DNA of 64,000 nt from the NCBI RefSeq assembly GCF_016545825.1, contig NC_052616.1, forward strand, positions 13,454,001-13,518,000, read 5' to 3'. Positions within the stretch are counted from its first letter, which is position 1. Every line of letters starts with the position of its first letter. This DNA comes from Eucalyptus grandis. Its lineage: Eukaryota; Streptophyta; Magnoliopsida; Myrtales; Myrtaceae. This document shows, one piece after another, positions 34,916 through 44,135 of the stretch. The position numbers and the translations under genes were made by a program. The notes beneath the pieces are model-generated. The model did not search any database. It saw nothing but the letters and a program-made list of their open reading frames with translations, and was not told the origin of the DNA.

Positions 34916-35810
34916 CTCGTTCGTTTCGCGAAAAATAATAATTTCTAGAAAAATAATTTCCGAATTTTTCGGCGTTCGTTTCACGTAAAATGAATTCCTT
35001 AGGGAAAACGTTTTCCATAAAAGCAAAATAGTCTTCTAAATTAGGGAAAATGTTTTCCACTTTTTCAAAAGTGGAAAACATTTTCTTCACTTGATCTCTT
35101 TTATCTCACATCTCTACAAATCCTCACATTCTCCTCCATTTTCTTCTTCTTCTTCTTTTTATTAGAATTATTTTTTAATTTTCTTTTTCTTTTTTAATTC
35201 GAATTATTTTTAATTTTATTTTTCTTTTCTTTTTTTTTTTTTCCTTTTTCTTTTCTTTTATTTGTTTCTCATATTCTTCTTTCTTGACTAGTCATCGACC
35301 ATCGCTAGGCGAACCTCGAGCTCGTTAATCTCAAGCTTCACGCTCGTCGATCTAGCAAGCCTTGAGCTCAACACTCACGCTCGTCGATTTGGCGAGTCTC
35401 GAGGTCGACGCTCACGCTCGCCAATCGGTGAGCGGTGAGCCTCATGCTCGTCGACAAGCTCGTTGCTCACCGCCGTCGCGGGTTGTCGCCATGGCTGGCA
35501 ACTAGCCAAGAAAGAAGGAGATGGAAAATAAAGAAAAAAGACAAGAAAAATAAAAACGAAAAAAAAAATTTAAAAATTAAAAATAATTAAAAATCGATTT
35601 TTAAAAAATATGAAAAATCCATTTTAAAAATAAAATAATAAAAAGAGTATATGGAGGAAAAGATTTTCCTTACTAAACAGCAAAAAATATTTTCCACTTC
35701 ATTTTCAATTTTCATCCGAATACCGGAAAATATTTACATTTTTTTTGGAAGATGACTTCCTAGAAAATATTTTCCAGAAACACTACATTTTTCGCAAAAC
35801 GAATGAAGCC
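34916..35810. mobile_element. TIR element with a GC-rich core, about 0.9 kb
   Basis: The ends CTCGTTCGTTTCGCGAAAAAT and (reverse complement of the right end) GCTTCATTCGTTTTGCGAAAAAT are imperfect inverted repeats. The host site is continuous in block III (GTCCTAATTAGTTGAT near 45010), so this is an insertion. A perfect internal hairpin lies near 35048-35084 (GAAAATGTTTTCCACTTTT against AAAAGTGGAAAACATTTTC). The core 35285-35500 is GC-rich and rich in GCTCG/CGAGC words. No transposase is present. Confidence 0.65.
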
Positions 35811-37917
35811 TTAGTTGATATGCTATTCGCAGGTAACGAAATCCCCTAAATTTCCTAGAGTAACGAGTAAGCTCTATCTCCAGAACAGCTATGAAACTTC
35901 AAGGAAATTATTTTCTGTTTCTTAAGCAGTAGCTATCCACAACTTTTGGTGCCAAAGTCTCAAAAAGGGGCCATCAAAGATCAAGTTAAGGGTCAAAGGT
36001 TGGCCCTTATCCATGCGATAGAGACAGATTCATTTTTGACTTCTTTGAATGAGCAAGAATGTATTCACTGCGTTTGAAAGTCTATACAGGGGCTCGCTTG
36101 AGGCCCAAATGCTCATTTTATTTTGCTCAGTCAAATGGACAAACTTTCTGGGAGTCATTGATTCAGCACCAGCCCGTCCATTTTCCCTGATGCTGAAACA
36201 GGGCTAGAAAAAGGTTAATACAAGCATTAGAGGTAAGACGGAACTCGTTCTTCTGTTTTCCATTAGCAAGGGTACTTGTTGAACGAAATAGACAGATGAA
36301 CTAATTCCGTCACAAGCACAAACTAAAAAATCGTGAACAATACACTGCTGTAATCTCAAACTTCAGCAACGTATTTAACCCGATTCAATCGGTCTTATGT
36401 CCTAACTCATGTTACGTCCACAATCAAATTTCATTTGCCAGGCCAAATTTCGATACTCGTGAAATATAACTCAAACGGAAACACTTAGCTTCCGCACAAC
36501 ATGCGGAAGTGGATATGACGACCTGTGCATCTTTGGCCCCTTCCATTCGAATACCGTGTATGTCAGTTAGATGTTTTAATTTCGATTTGATTCGATGACA
36601 GTCTGATCTTAATTCATTGCAATGCAATCCTTCCCTTGTCTTGATCAGGCATAAGAAAAGCAATACAAGATCATTGGTAGTAAACTGATTGTATGGTCTA
36701 TTATTTGATCAAAAAGCGAAGTACTTCCACCAAATAAGAGACAGTGGCCCAACAATATAGATATGACAAATGGTCATTAAATTAATAATTGCATGTTTTT
36801 TAAGACTTGTTAGGAGGGAGTTCCTGTCTTGACTTGGAATAGTCGCTTGACAAAGCCAGTTTTTCCTCCTCATGGAATCCTCATCGATTCCACGTAATAG
36901 ACGGCTACAGCCACTCCAATCTAATAGAAAAGGCGCCATAATTTCGTGTTTCATAAAGATCTAGGTGATGCCATTCTATTGTTAATGCTATCTATTATAA
37001 AGATCTAGTTGATGTCATTTTATTGTTTATTTGGTTAATTGCTTCATACACAATGATAGTCCATTTTTTTTTTAATTCGATAGGTGTTGATTTTCCTCTC
37101 AAATTTGGGCCTTCTCATTCACCAGTAGAAGAACAAGACGTATATTTGAGATGATACTGTAAGGTATTGCCACGGGAATTTCAGAGCAGTGTACAGTGAA
37201 GTTCGGGAGTAATCTGAGGTCATTTGCTTGTTCGTCGCCTTACTGCATTTAATAATTCTTCTACTTCCTACCTATGGAATGTTGCTTGAATTTCCTTCAG
37301 GTAATCTGGTCAAAACATAAATTTGGCTTTTCGTGATACTTAGTGATAGGTTTGCGAATTTCATCTGAACGTTCGTGTACAGAAGAATTGTCCTGGCCTC
37401 CGGTGTTGAAGTCTTGATTTTGATGAATTATTGAACATTATGATATTCTTAATTGATTGAAAGTTTCCTCCATCAGTTGAAAGTTTCCTCCATCCATCTT
37501 AGTCAAAATCAACTCTTATACCTTGCAATGCAAGTTTTTCAAGAAAAGTTCATGTCGACATAATGGTGTGATCGAGCAGGAATTAGTAGCTGAAATATAT
37601 TTCAATAAACTACATGGAGAAAATCTGAGGAATGTTCCTGTATTCAGATAAGAACTATAATAAAATAAGACGCGGAAGTTCCTTCGCAACTTCCCATGAT
37701 TACGCGTTTAGACAGGGTTACAAGTTATTGCAGACCTTTCCGCATGACACAAGAAAGTTGAATAGCTTGCCGTCGGAGGCACAAATATTTAACACAATCA
37801 AGAAAAATTAAAAGGGATATCACTAAAATAAACCAAAACTTACACAATGTGCTAAGCAGACATGGATCCCACACAAGGCAGCCATAAATATAAGATTCAC
37901 TAACGTTAAGCGGTTTA
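35811..37917. repeat. Block II upstream part, third section
   Basis: Diverged copy of 2830-5060 (block I) and of 45010-46940 (block III). The frame on the minus strand near 36424-36663 has counterparts at 3280-3495 and 45529-45822, but they differ by indels and stops, so I do not regard it as a gene. The end, around 37850-37917, is the ancestral NLR promoter. Confidence 0.6.
37883..37892 (+). promoter_or_regulatory. Ancestral TATA region of NLR copy 2, now displaced
   Basis: CATAAATATA in the same context as TATAAATATA at 5007-5016. In block I it lies about 128 bp from the ATG. Here a 1.95-kb insertion puts it about 2.1 kb away. Confidence 0.5.
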
Positions 37918-37950
37918 TGAATATTTGAGTTAGTGGTGGGCACTGAAAAT

Positions 37951-37960
37951 ATATATATAG
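37951..37960 (+). promoter_or_regulatory. TATA-like site inside the inserted element
   Basis: ATATATATAG about 30 bp before GGAAGGGTTGAAAAGTCA. If used, it would start an RNA reading through the donor-like site at 38132 towards NLR copy 2. This is inference only. Confidence 0.3.
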
Positions 37961-38370
37961 AAGGAAGGGTTGAAAAGTCATACAGAGAACAAGGAAAAGG
38001 AAGAGGAGGACAGGAGCACACATTCGGGAGAAGAAGAGGAGGAGGAGAAGGAGGAGGAGGGGAAAAGAGAGAGCGCGAGGTCATGCAGCGAGGGCCTTGC
38101 TAAACTGATTCAACTCCATAACGCCACATCCGGTAAGTGCCCATGCCCATCGTTCATCCAATTAGGGTAGTTTTCGTATTTGGGGCAAAAATTCAGAATT
38201 TTGGAAAATTTGATCTGCCTAGTCTGATTTTTGAGTTGTCAACCTATGGAATTACATGGAAATGGAGGTTTGTGGTGTCATGGAGCCATTGGGTTAGTTG
38301 AGGACCATTTTAGAGCAACAGTTCTATTGGAGAGAGATTTTTGGGTTTTGTGGGCGAGTTTCACGTTGCG

Positions 38371-38442
38371 TTTAAATTTGAATAGTTGCTTTTGGCAAGT
38401 GATTTGTTTAAATTTGAATAGTTGCTTTTGGCAAGTGATTTG
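38371..38442. repeat. 36-bp perfect tandem duplication
   Basis: The unit starting TTTAAATTTGAATAGTTGC occurs twice without difference (38371-38406 and 38407-38442). The related element at 61021-62497 has a single copy at the equivalent place, so the duplication is private to this insertion. Confidence 0.9.
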
Positions 38443-38906
38443 TTGACACATGAGAGTTATTTTATTAGCAATTAAGCTTAGTTTAACCGAGCCATATTTA
38501 AGATAGCGTTTTACTTGGTTTTAATGCTATTTCTTGCTGAATGATATGAATGCGAGTTCGTTGAATCGAGTAAGCCTTAGTATTGGTTTGGGGCATATCG
38601 AGGTGAGTGGTGCTATCTCCATTTTGAATTTGCAAACTTATATTTTGAAAATGAAAAGTACGAGGTATAATATGTGCAAATTGTGATTTGGCTAAAATGC
38701 AAGAGTAATGGATCAAATATTTACAACATTTTATTCATTTAAGAATGGTTTGAGAAACGCGTTATGAAAGTTTAAATATGTGTACCATGATGAGATCTGA
38801 TTTATGGAATGGATTCTTTGATAATTTAGGAAACGTTTAATGAGAAAGACATTTCGAAATGTTACTGGTTTATAAAATGAATTCCAAAATGGTGTGAGAA
38901 ATGTAT

Positions 38907-38927
38907 TGTGTGTGTGTGTGTGTGTGT
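38907..38927. repeat. (TG)n microsatellite
   Basis: About ten uninterrupted TG units inside the inserted element upstream of NLR copy 2. Probably polymorphic. Confidence 0.9.
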
Positions 38928-39129
38928 ATTGTCTAATGAATGGAGTTAGAAGATTGGGTTTGTGAAACCATTTTTATGAAAGAATTGCGTTGAGTTGAGT
39001 ATGCTTAATAAAAGGTGATTTGATTCTGTATGTGAAGCCAATATATAATATGAATTATGAATTGGTTTTATGGAAATAATTGATTTGTGAAAGGCTTGGG
39101 AAATTAACTGTGATATGGATGGGTAGAAG

Positions 39130-39385
39130 ACTAAGTGCTATACGATAATGTAATTTCATGGGAGCCATCTTTAGAACCTTGTACTCAAAGGCTAAGTGCT
39201 AAATGATAACGTAATTTCGTGGGAGCTACTTCTAATGCCTTATACTATTGATATATATTAATCAAGGACAAAGTGCTACACAATAACAAAGCTTCCTATG
39301 AGCCATTTCTAGGACCTTGTACTATTTAAGGGCTAAGTGTTACACAATGACGTGGTATAATGAGAGTCACCTTTAGGGGCTTGAG
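39130..39385. repeat. Four imperfect repeats of about 65 bp
   Basis: Units begin CTAAGTGCTATACGATAA, CTAAGTGCTAAATGATAA, CAAAGTGCTACACAATAA and CTAAGTGTTACACAATGA, each followed by a GGGAGCCA/ACCTTGTACT-like segment. The related element at 61021-62497 has different sequence at this position. Confidence 0.75.
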
Positions 39386-39979
39386 ATGTGATGTACTATC
39401 AGATTAATCGGTGGAATAGACAATTGATGTGTAATACAAGTTCGATTTGAGATTAGTCGATGGATTGAACTATTTGCATGTGTTTAATAGAGATCAATTA
39501 ATGGACTCAACCATTGAAGCTTAAATTGTGATAGTGGATTTAAATGAGAATCTCTAACTTGTACAAAGCTGTGTCAAAATGAGACAACTCATATGTGATA
39601 TCATAAGTTTGGGTTATGAAGTGCTGGTATTGCTTTGTGTATATATATAGTGGGTACTTAATTTGTTTAGAAGATATGTATTACTCAGTAAGCTGTAGTT
39701 GCTCACCTCTTTCTTTCCCAATCTCTTCAGGTCCCTCAATTAGTGGCCATTAAAGCCATTGCGAAATCGATGGGAATATTTGGGAGTTGGATTTGTGATT
39801 TGAGGCTACATCTTTGAGGCAAAAGGACAGCCTTGTTACTTCCTCATTTTTGTAAGATTTGGGTACGATAGTTTAACATTTCAGAGACTATGAAAAGCCT
39901 CAACTTTTGCAACCACAGACTAAAGCCTCTAGGCAACAAATAAACCAAAAACCTCACCTCCACTCACCAGACTAGAGGC

Positions 39980-42823
39980 ATGGCAGAGAGCGTAGTGACT
40001 CACCTACTCACAAAGCTTACGCAATTCTTTGAGAACGAGGTGCGGCACTTGACAGGCGGTCAAGAAGAAGCCCTCTCAGTGAGAGGAGAATTGGAGCGTG
40101 TGCGGGCCTTCCTCAGGGTCGCAGATACCCTCGAGGAAAGTGACGATGAAGTCAAAGTGTGGGTGAAGCAGTTGAGAAACATAGCCTACGAAATGGAGGA
40201 CGTGCTCGACGAGTTTTCCCTTATCCTGAGACATGATCATGGAGTAGGATTCACTGGCCTTATCAGCAGGATGTCCTGCTGCATCAGGAACCTAAAAGCT
40301 CGATACCGTATCACGTCCGAGATAAAGCACATCAATTCCAGAGTAAAGGACATATGCGATGGGCACCGGAGGCTGCGCCACAAATTCAGTAGGGCTCAAC
40401 AAGATCAGAGCTCGACCAACACAGATAACACATGGCAGGACCACCGAGGCAATGCCCTTCTCCTAGATAAAACTGACCTAGTGGGCATTGAGCGGCCCAA
40501 GAATGAGCTAATCGGGCGGTTACTTAAGGGGGCTCTCAGGCGGGAGGTCATCTCCGTCGTGGGGATGGGAGGGTTGGGCAAAACCACTCTGGTGAAGCAA
40601 GTCTATGAAGACCCCGCTGTGAAGAAGCATTTTACAATATATGCTTGGATCACTCTCTCTCGGTCCTCAAAGATCGAAGAGCACCTCAAAGACATGCTTG
40701 ATCAGATCATGAGGGTAATCAGGAAACCAGTCCCTCCAGGAGCCAACACTATGAATAGCCATTGGCTTAAGATGATCATCAAGGACCTGCTTCAGAGGAG
40801 GAGATACTTGATCGTCCTCGATGATGCATGGCACATAAACAAATGGGACGCAATCAAGCATGCCTTACCCAACAACGGTCACGGAAGCCGAGTTATCATC
40901 ACAACCCGCAATGCTGATCTGGCATCTACCTCCTGCAAGGAGTTCAGTGGGCTGCTAAAAGATATGGAACCACTCGATCCGGCACAGTCGTGGAAGCTTT
41001 TCTGTCAGAAGACATTTCAGGAGAACTCTTGTCCTTCCCACCTGGAGGAGATATGTAAGTACATTTTGAGAAAGTGTGAAGGACTGCCGCTGGCAATCGT
41101 GGCCATCAGTGGTGTTCTAGCCACGAAAGACAAACAGAGGATCGATGAATGGGATGTGGTACGTCGCAGCCTTCGTGCCGAGATTGACGGCAACGACAGG
41201 CTCAAGAACTTAAAGAGGGTGCTTTCCCTCAGTTTCAGCGATTTGCCGTACTACCTGAAGTCCTGTTTCTTACACTTAAGTGTATTTCCTGAGCGTCACC
41301 TCATCGAGCGCAGGAGACTGACCCGGCTCTGGGTAGCGGAAGGGTTTGTCGAGAGACAAGAAGGCAAGACACTTGATGAAGTTGCAAAGGAATACTTCAG
41401 CGAGCTCCTGAACAGAAGCCTAATCCAAGTGGCCGAAACAACAACCGATGGAAGGGTCAAGTTGTGCCGCATACATGATTTCCAGAGGGAAATAATAACT
41501 TCAAAATCGAGAGATCAAACCTTTGCAACGATCACCAAAGAGCAGACTGACATGTGGCCAGAAAAAGTTCGCCGCCTTTCACTGCACAACAGCCTGCAAG
41601 CGGCACAGCAAAACAGGTCACTTTCTCATCTGCGCTCTCTATACATGTTCGGTGTAGACAGGGGATTCATTGACCTTGTCCTAGGATGTGACATTAAACT
41701 GCTTAATGTCTTAGACATGCAAGCCACACCTTTGTCGAAGTTCCCAGTTCAAGTTGTTGACTGGTACTACCTAAGATATTTAAGCTTCAGGCACACTGAA
41801 ATTAAAACAATTCCTTCTTCGATAGGGAGGCTTCAGAACCTAGAGACACTGGATCTTAAGTACACAAACGTAACACGATTGCCTGTCGAAATCTTGAAGC
41901 TGAGAAAACTTCGGCATCTCTTGGTGTATCGGTATGAGAATATATCCTATTTGTACAACAAGTATGGCTTCAAGGCACTCACGGATATTGGGGCTCTGCA
42001 GTCCCTTGAAAAGTTGTGCTACATAGAGGCGAGCGATGAGAGGAATGACATCCTCATGAGAGAGCTTGGGAAGCTGACGCAGTTAAGCAGGGTGGGCATC
42101 CTGAAGTTGAGGAAAGAAGACGGAAGGGCTTTGTGCTCATCAATAGCGAAATTAACCAACCTTTGTGCATTATCCGTGGCTTCGGTTGAGGACGATGAGA
42201 TATTGGATCTGCAACACCTTACATCTCCACCCCAATTGCTACAGAGGATCTACTTGAGAGGGCGTCTCGAGATGCTACCAAACTGGTTAGCCACTCTCAA
42301 TAGTCTTGTCAAGTTGCACTTACGATGGAGTCGGTTGAAGGATGACCCACTCGTATCACTGCAAAATTTGCCCAACCTGGTGCATCTCGAGTTGCTCCAG
42401 GTCTATGAAGGAAAGAACTTATGCTTCAAATCCAAAGGTTTTAGGAAGCTGAGAATTCTGGGTCTCGACAATTTTGACGAACTCAGATCCGTGGAAGTGG
42501 AGGAAGGAGCAATGCCCTGCCTCGAGAAGTTGATCATTCAGCGCTGCAAGCTACTAGAGAAGCTGCCATCAGGCATTGAGCATTTGACCAAGCTCAAAGT
42601 ACTTGAATTCTTCGACATGCCCGATGAGTTGGTCAAGAAATTTGTGCAAGATGAGCAGGACAAGGATTATCAGAAGATCGCACGCATTCCAGAAGTTTAT
42701 TATGGATATTGGAGAGATGGAGGTTGGGACGTCCAGTCAATAGAGAGATCATCTGAGGGCAACGCCTCTCCTCGCCATGGCACTAGTATGAGAAGCAGTG
42801 AGTTCCCTCCATGCTGGAAGTAA
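39980..42823 (+). CDS. RPM1-type CC-NB-ARC-LRR disease resistance protein, copy 2, intact
   Basis: A 947-aa intracellular immune receptor in a single exon. The start was chosen because the preceding ACCAGACTAGAGGC context is shared with copy 1, and the N-terminus MAESVVTHLLTKLTQFFENE fits the MADA-like first helix of CC-NLRs. Coiled coil about 1-150 with EMEDVLDEF (71-79, EDVID-type motif). NB-ARC about 160-500: P-loop GMGGLGKTT (195-203), kinase-2 LIVLDDAW (277-284), RNBS-B GSRVIITTR (302-310), GLPLA (368-372), winged-helix CFLHLSVFPE (429-438), MHD-type motif as IHD (498-500). LRR about 515-900, then a short polar tail ending FPPCWK. The length is usual for RPM1-type proteins. Family knowledge: ligand or effector sensing releases ADP, allows oligomerisation and triggers cell death. 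The partner or pathogen cannot be read from sequence. The promoter region is split by a 1.95-kb insertion, so expression may differ from copy 1. Confidence 0.95.
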   Translation: MAESVVTHLLTKLTQFFENEVRHLTGGQEEALSVRGELERVRAFLRVADTLEESDDEVKVWVKQLRNIAYEMEDVLDEFSLILRHDHGVGFTGLISRMSCCIRNLKARYRITSEIKHINSRVKDICDGHRRLRHKFSRAQQDQSSTNTDNTWQDHRGNALLLDKTDLVGIERPKNELIGRLLKGALRREVISVVGMGGLGKTTLVKQVYEDPAVKKHFTIYAWITLSRSSKIEEHLKDMLDQIMRVIRKPVPPGANTMNSHWLKMIIKDLLQRRRYLIVLDDAWHINKWDAIKHALPNNGHGSRVIITTRNADLASTSCKEFSGLLKDMEPLDPAQSWKLFCQKTFQENSCPSHLEEICKYILRKCEGLPLAIVAISGVLATKDKQRIDEWDVVRRSLRAEIDGNDRLKNLKRVLSLSFSDLPYYLKSCFLHLSVFPERHLIERRRLTRLWVAEGFVERQEGKTLDEVAKEYFSELLNRSLIQVAETTTDGRVKLCRIHDFQREIITSKSRDQTFATITKEQTDMWPEKVRRLSLHNSLQAAQQNRSLSHLRSLYMFGVDRGFIDLVLGCDIKLLNVLDMQATPLSKFPVQVVDWYYLRYLSFRHTEIKTIPSSIGRLQNLETLDLKYTNVTRLPVEILKLRKLRHLLVYRYENISYLYNKYGFKALTDIGALQSLEKLCYIEASDERNDILMRELGKLTQLSRVGILKLRKEDGRALCSSIAKLTNLCALSVASVEDDEILDLQHLTSPPQLLQRIYLRGRLEMLPNWLATLNSLVKLHLRWSRLKDDPLVSLQNLPNLVHLELLQVYEGKNLCFKSKGFRKLRILGLDNFDELRSVEVEEGAMPCLEKLIIQRCKLLEKLPSGIEHLTKLKVLEFFDMPDELVKKFVQDEQDKDYQKIARIPEVYYGYWRDGGWDVQSIERSSEGNASPRHGTSMRSSEFPPCWK

Positions 42824-43740
42824 AGGATTGAGCCCCTTTTCCTGATCTGAGTACAGTACGTGCATAATGTTTGCCTTGTACATGTGAGTGAGAGTGTGAT
42901 TGTAAATATAGCAAATGTCTACGATACAAGGCACATGTAAAAAATGTAAATACTAGTGTAAGGTAATTTTCTATGCCTGTAAGTGACATGAATAAAGCAG
43001 CTAGTTCACTATATTATCCTCTTGAAATGTGCTTCCCCCTTCCGTGTCATGGATGTTCGCCGCTGTAGAATAACAAGAGGCTGGCAACTAGGTCAATGAA
43101 AGATGATCGACCTATGATAGACAACTAAGCTGAAGTACATTTATCAAGACTACAGATTGCTCGGAAGGTAAAGAACAGATAAAGTTTTCAAGAGCATATT
43201 GCAGTGGGAAGATCCAGAATTGCTGTTAATGAGAAAGGCTCAAAATACTTGCACTCGTTGCCACCTTAAGATACAAATTACGGCCCTAGCACAATAAGTC
43301 TACTTGTTCCTTTATGGATATCAATGTCAAACACAATCTCACTAACAAATGGAGGATATATTAGATGTAATAGCGTTCTAACACCAGCCTAGACTGTATA
43401 TTCCACCTGCTTGCTCCAGGTCTCTTGTTATCCTACTATCATCTCCATATATATATGGCCTGCATATGTACGGTAAGAGATCCACCTAGCATTTTGATAG
43501 ATGAGGTTGTAAACAAGCAACCTTATTATACTAACTTGTGCTCATTTTCTCACGGATTGCTTTTCTGTGTGCATAATGCCAGCAAGGTTTCTTGTTTAGA
43601 CAATTGCAACTCATTAGGAAATCTCTAGCAGTAAATAAACTTTGGCATTCTCTACTTCATCCTGCTAATTATACCATAGAATTGATCATCGACCATGTAC
43701 CCGGGGAAGTTGAATTCTTGGAATTAACTGGATAAGAAGA
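42824..43740 (+). other. 3' UTR and downstream flank of NLR copy 2
   Basis: AATAAA at 42991-42996 lies about 170 bp after the stop, as after copy 1. The remaining sequence up to about 43740 repeats the downstream flank of copy 1 (8150-8795, 9755-9905) and of the remnant (48690-49440). No gene is seen. Confidence 0.6.
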
Positions 43741-44135
43741 CTGGCCAGATAATGGTAAGAAGCCATTAGGTAAACAGTCCAATGGTAAGGGAATTGGGCG
43801 AGGTGAGGATGTTTAATTTCATGAGTGAGATTCGGCTTTCATGCTTTATAAAGAGGCAGAGTAAAAGTCTATGATTATCATTGGTGCACATAAGTGTAAA
43901 TTATAAGTTATTTCAATCATTGCTCTTGTTTTAATTTCTTAGGATAAATGTAAGTTTAAACTGTATAAATGAAATCGTCGGTGTAAAAGTCACATGAGCA
44001 GAAATTACACAGCTTTCTGATGTTACAAAATTGCCTAGATTCTCACCAATTCTCACTTGAAGTTCAATCATAAATGAGATTGGTTTGCAATGGCCGGTCC
44101 ATGGAGTTTTTGTTTTGGGGTTTACACTTAGGGTC
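43741..44135. repeat. Start of block III: SINE-like sequence plus one satellite monomer
   Basis: 43750-43940 matches the SINE-like 30650-30990. 44030-44135 is a single unit of the 129-bp satellite (CATAAATGAGATTGGTTTGC, CAATGGCCGG, GTTTTGGGGTTTA). Finding the same order as in block II, but with 1 unit rather than 13, marks this as the head of the next tandem copy. Confidence 0.65.

Larger units (their letters stand above)
37918..39870. mobile_element. LTR-like insertion between promoter and start codon of NLR copy 2
   Basis: A 1953-bp stretch absent from block I, flanked by an exact 5-bp duplication GTTTA (37913-37917 and 39871-39875). It starts TGAATATTTG. Its right end GATTTGGGTACGATA aligns with GATTCGGGGTGTTACA of the related copy at 61021-62497, suggesting an original ...CA end. 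It carries its own TATA-like ATATATATAG (37951-37960 and 39641-39650). Both copies keep a GGTAAGTGC donor-like site (38132 here) and a pyrimidine-rich stretch plus AG before GTCCCTC (39730 here). No pol sequence is present. A solo LTR or an LTR-like non-autonomous element is the best guess. Confidence 0.7.

Noticed and set aside
36424..36663. Minus-strand frame with counterparts at 3280-3495 and 45529-45822
   Set aside because: Recurrence is due to block duplication. The three copies differ by indels and stops and show no protein-level conservation.
37975..38170. 66-codon frame MKSHTENKEKEEEDRS as a small protein
   Set aside because: Purine-rich low complexity within the inserted element. 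The related element at 61021 does not keep the frame.
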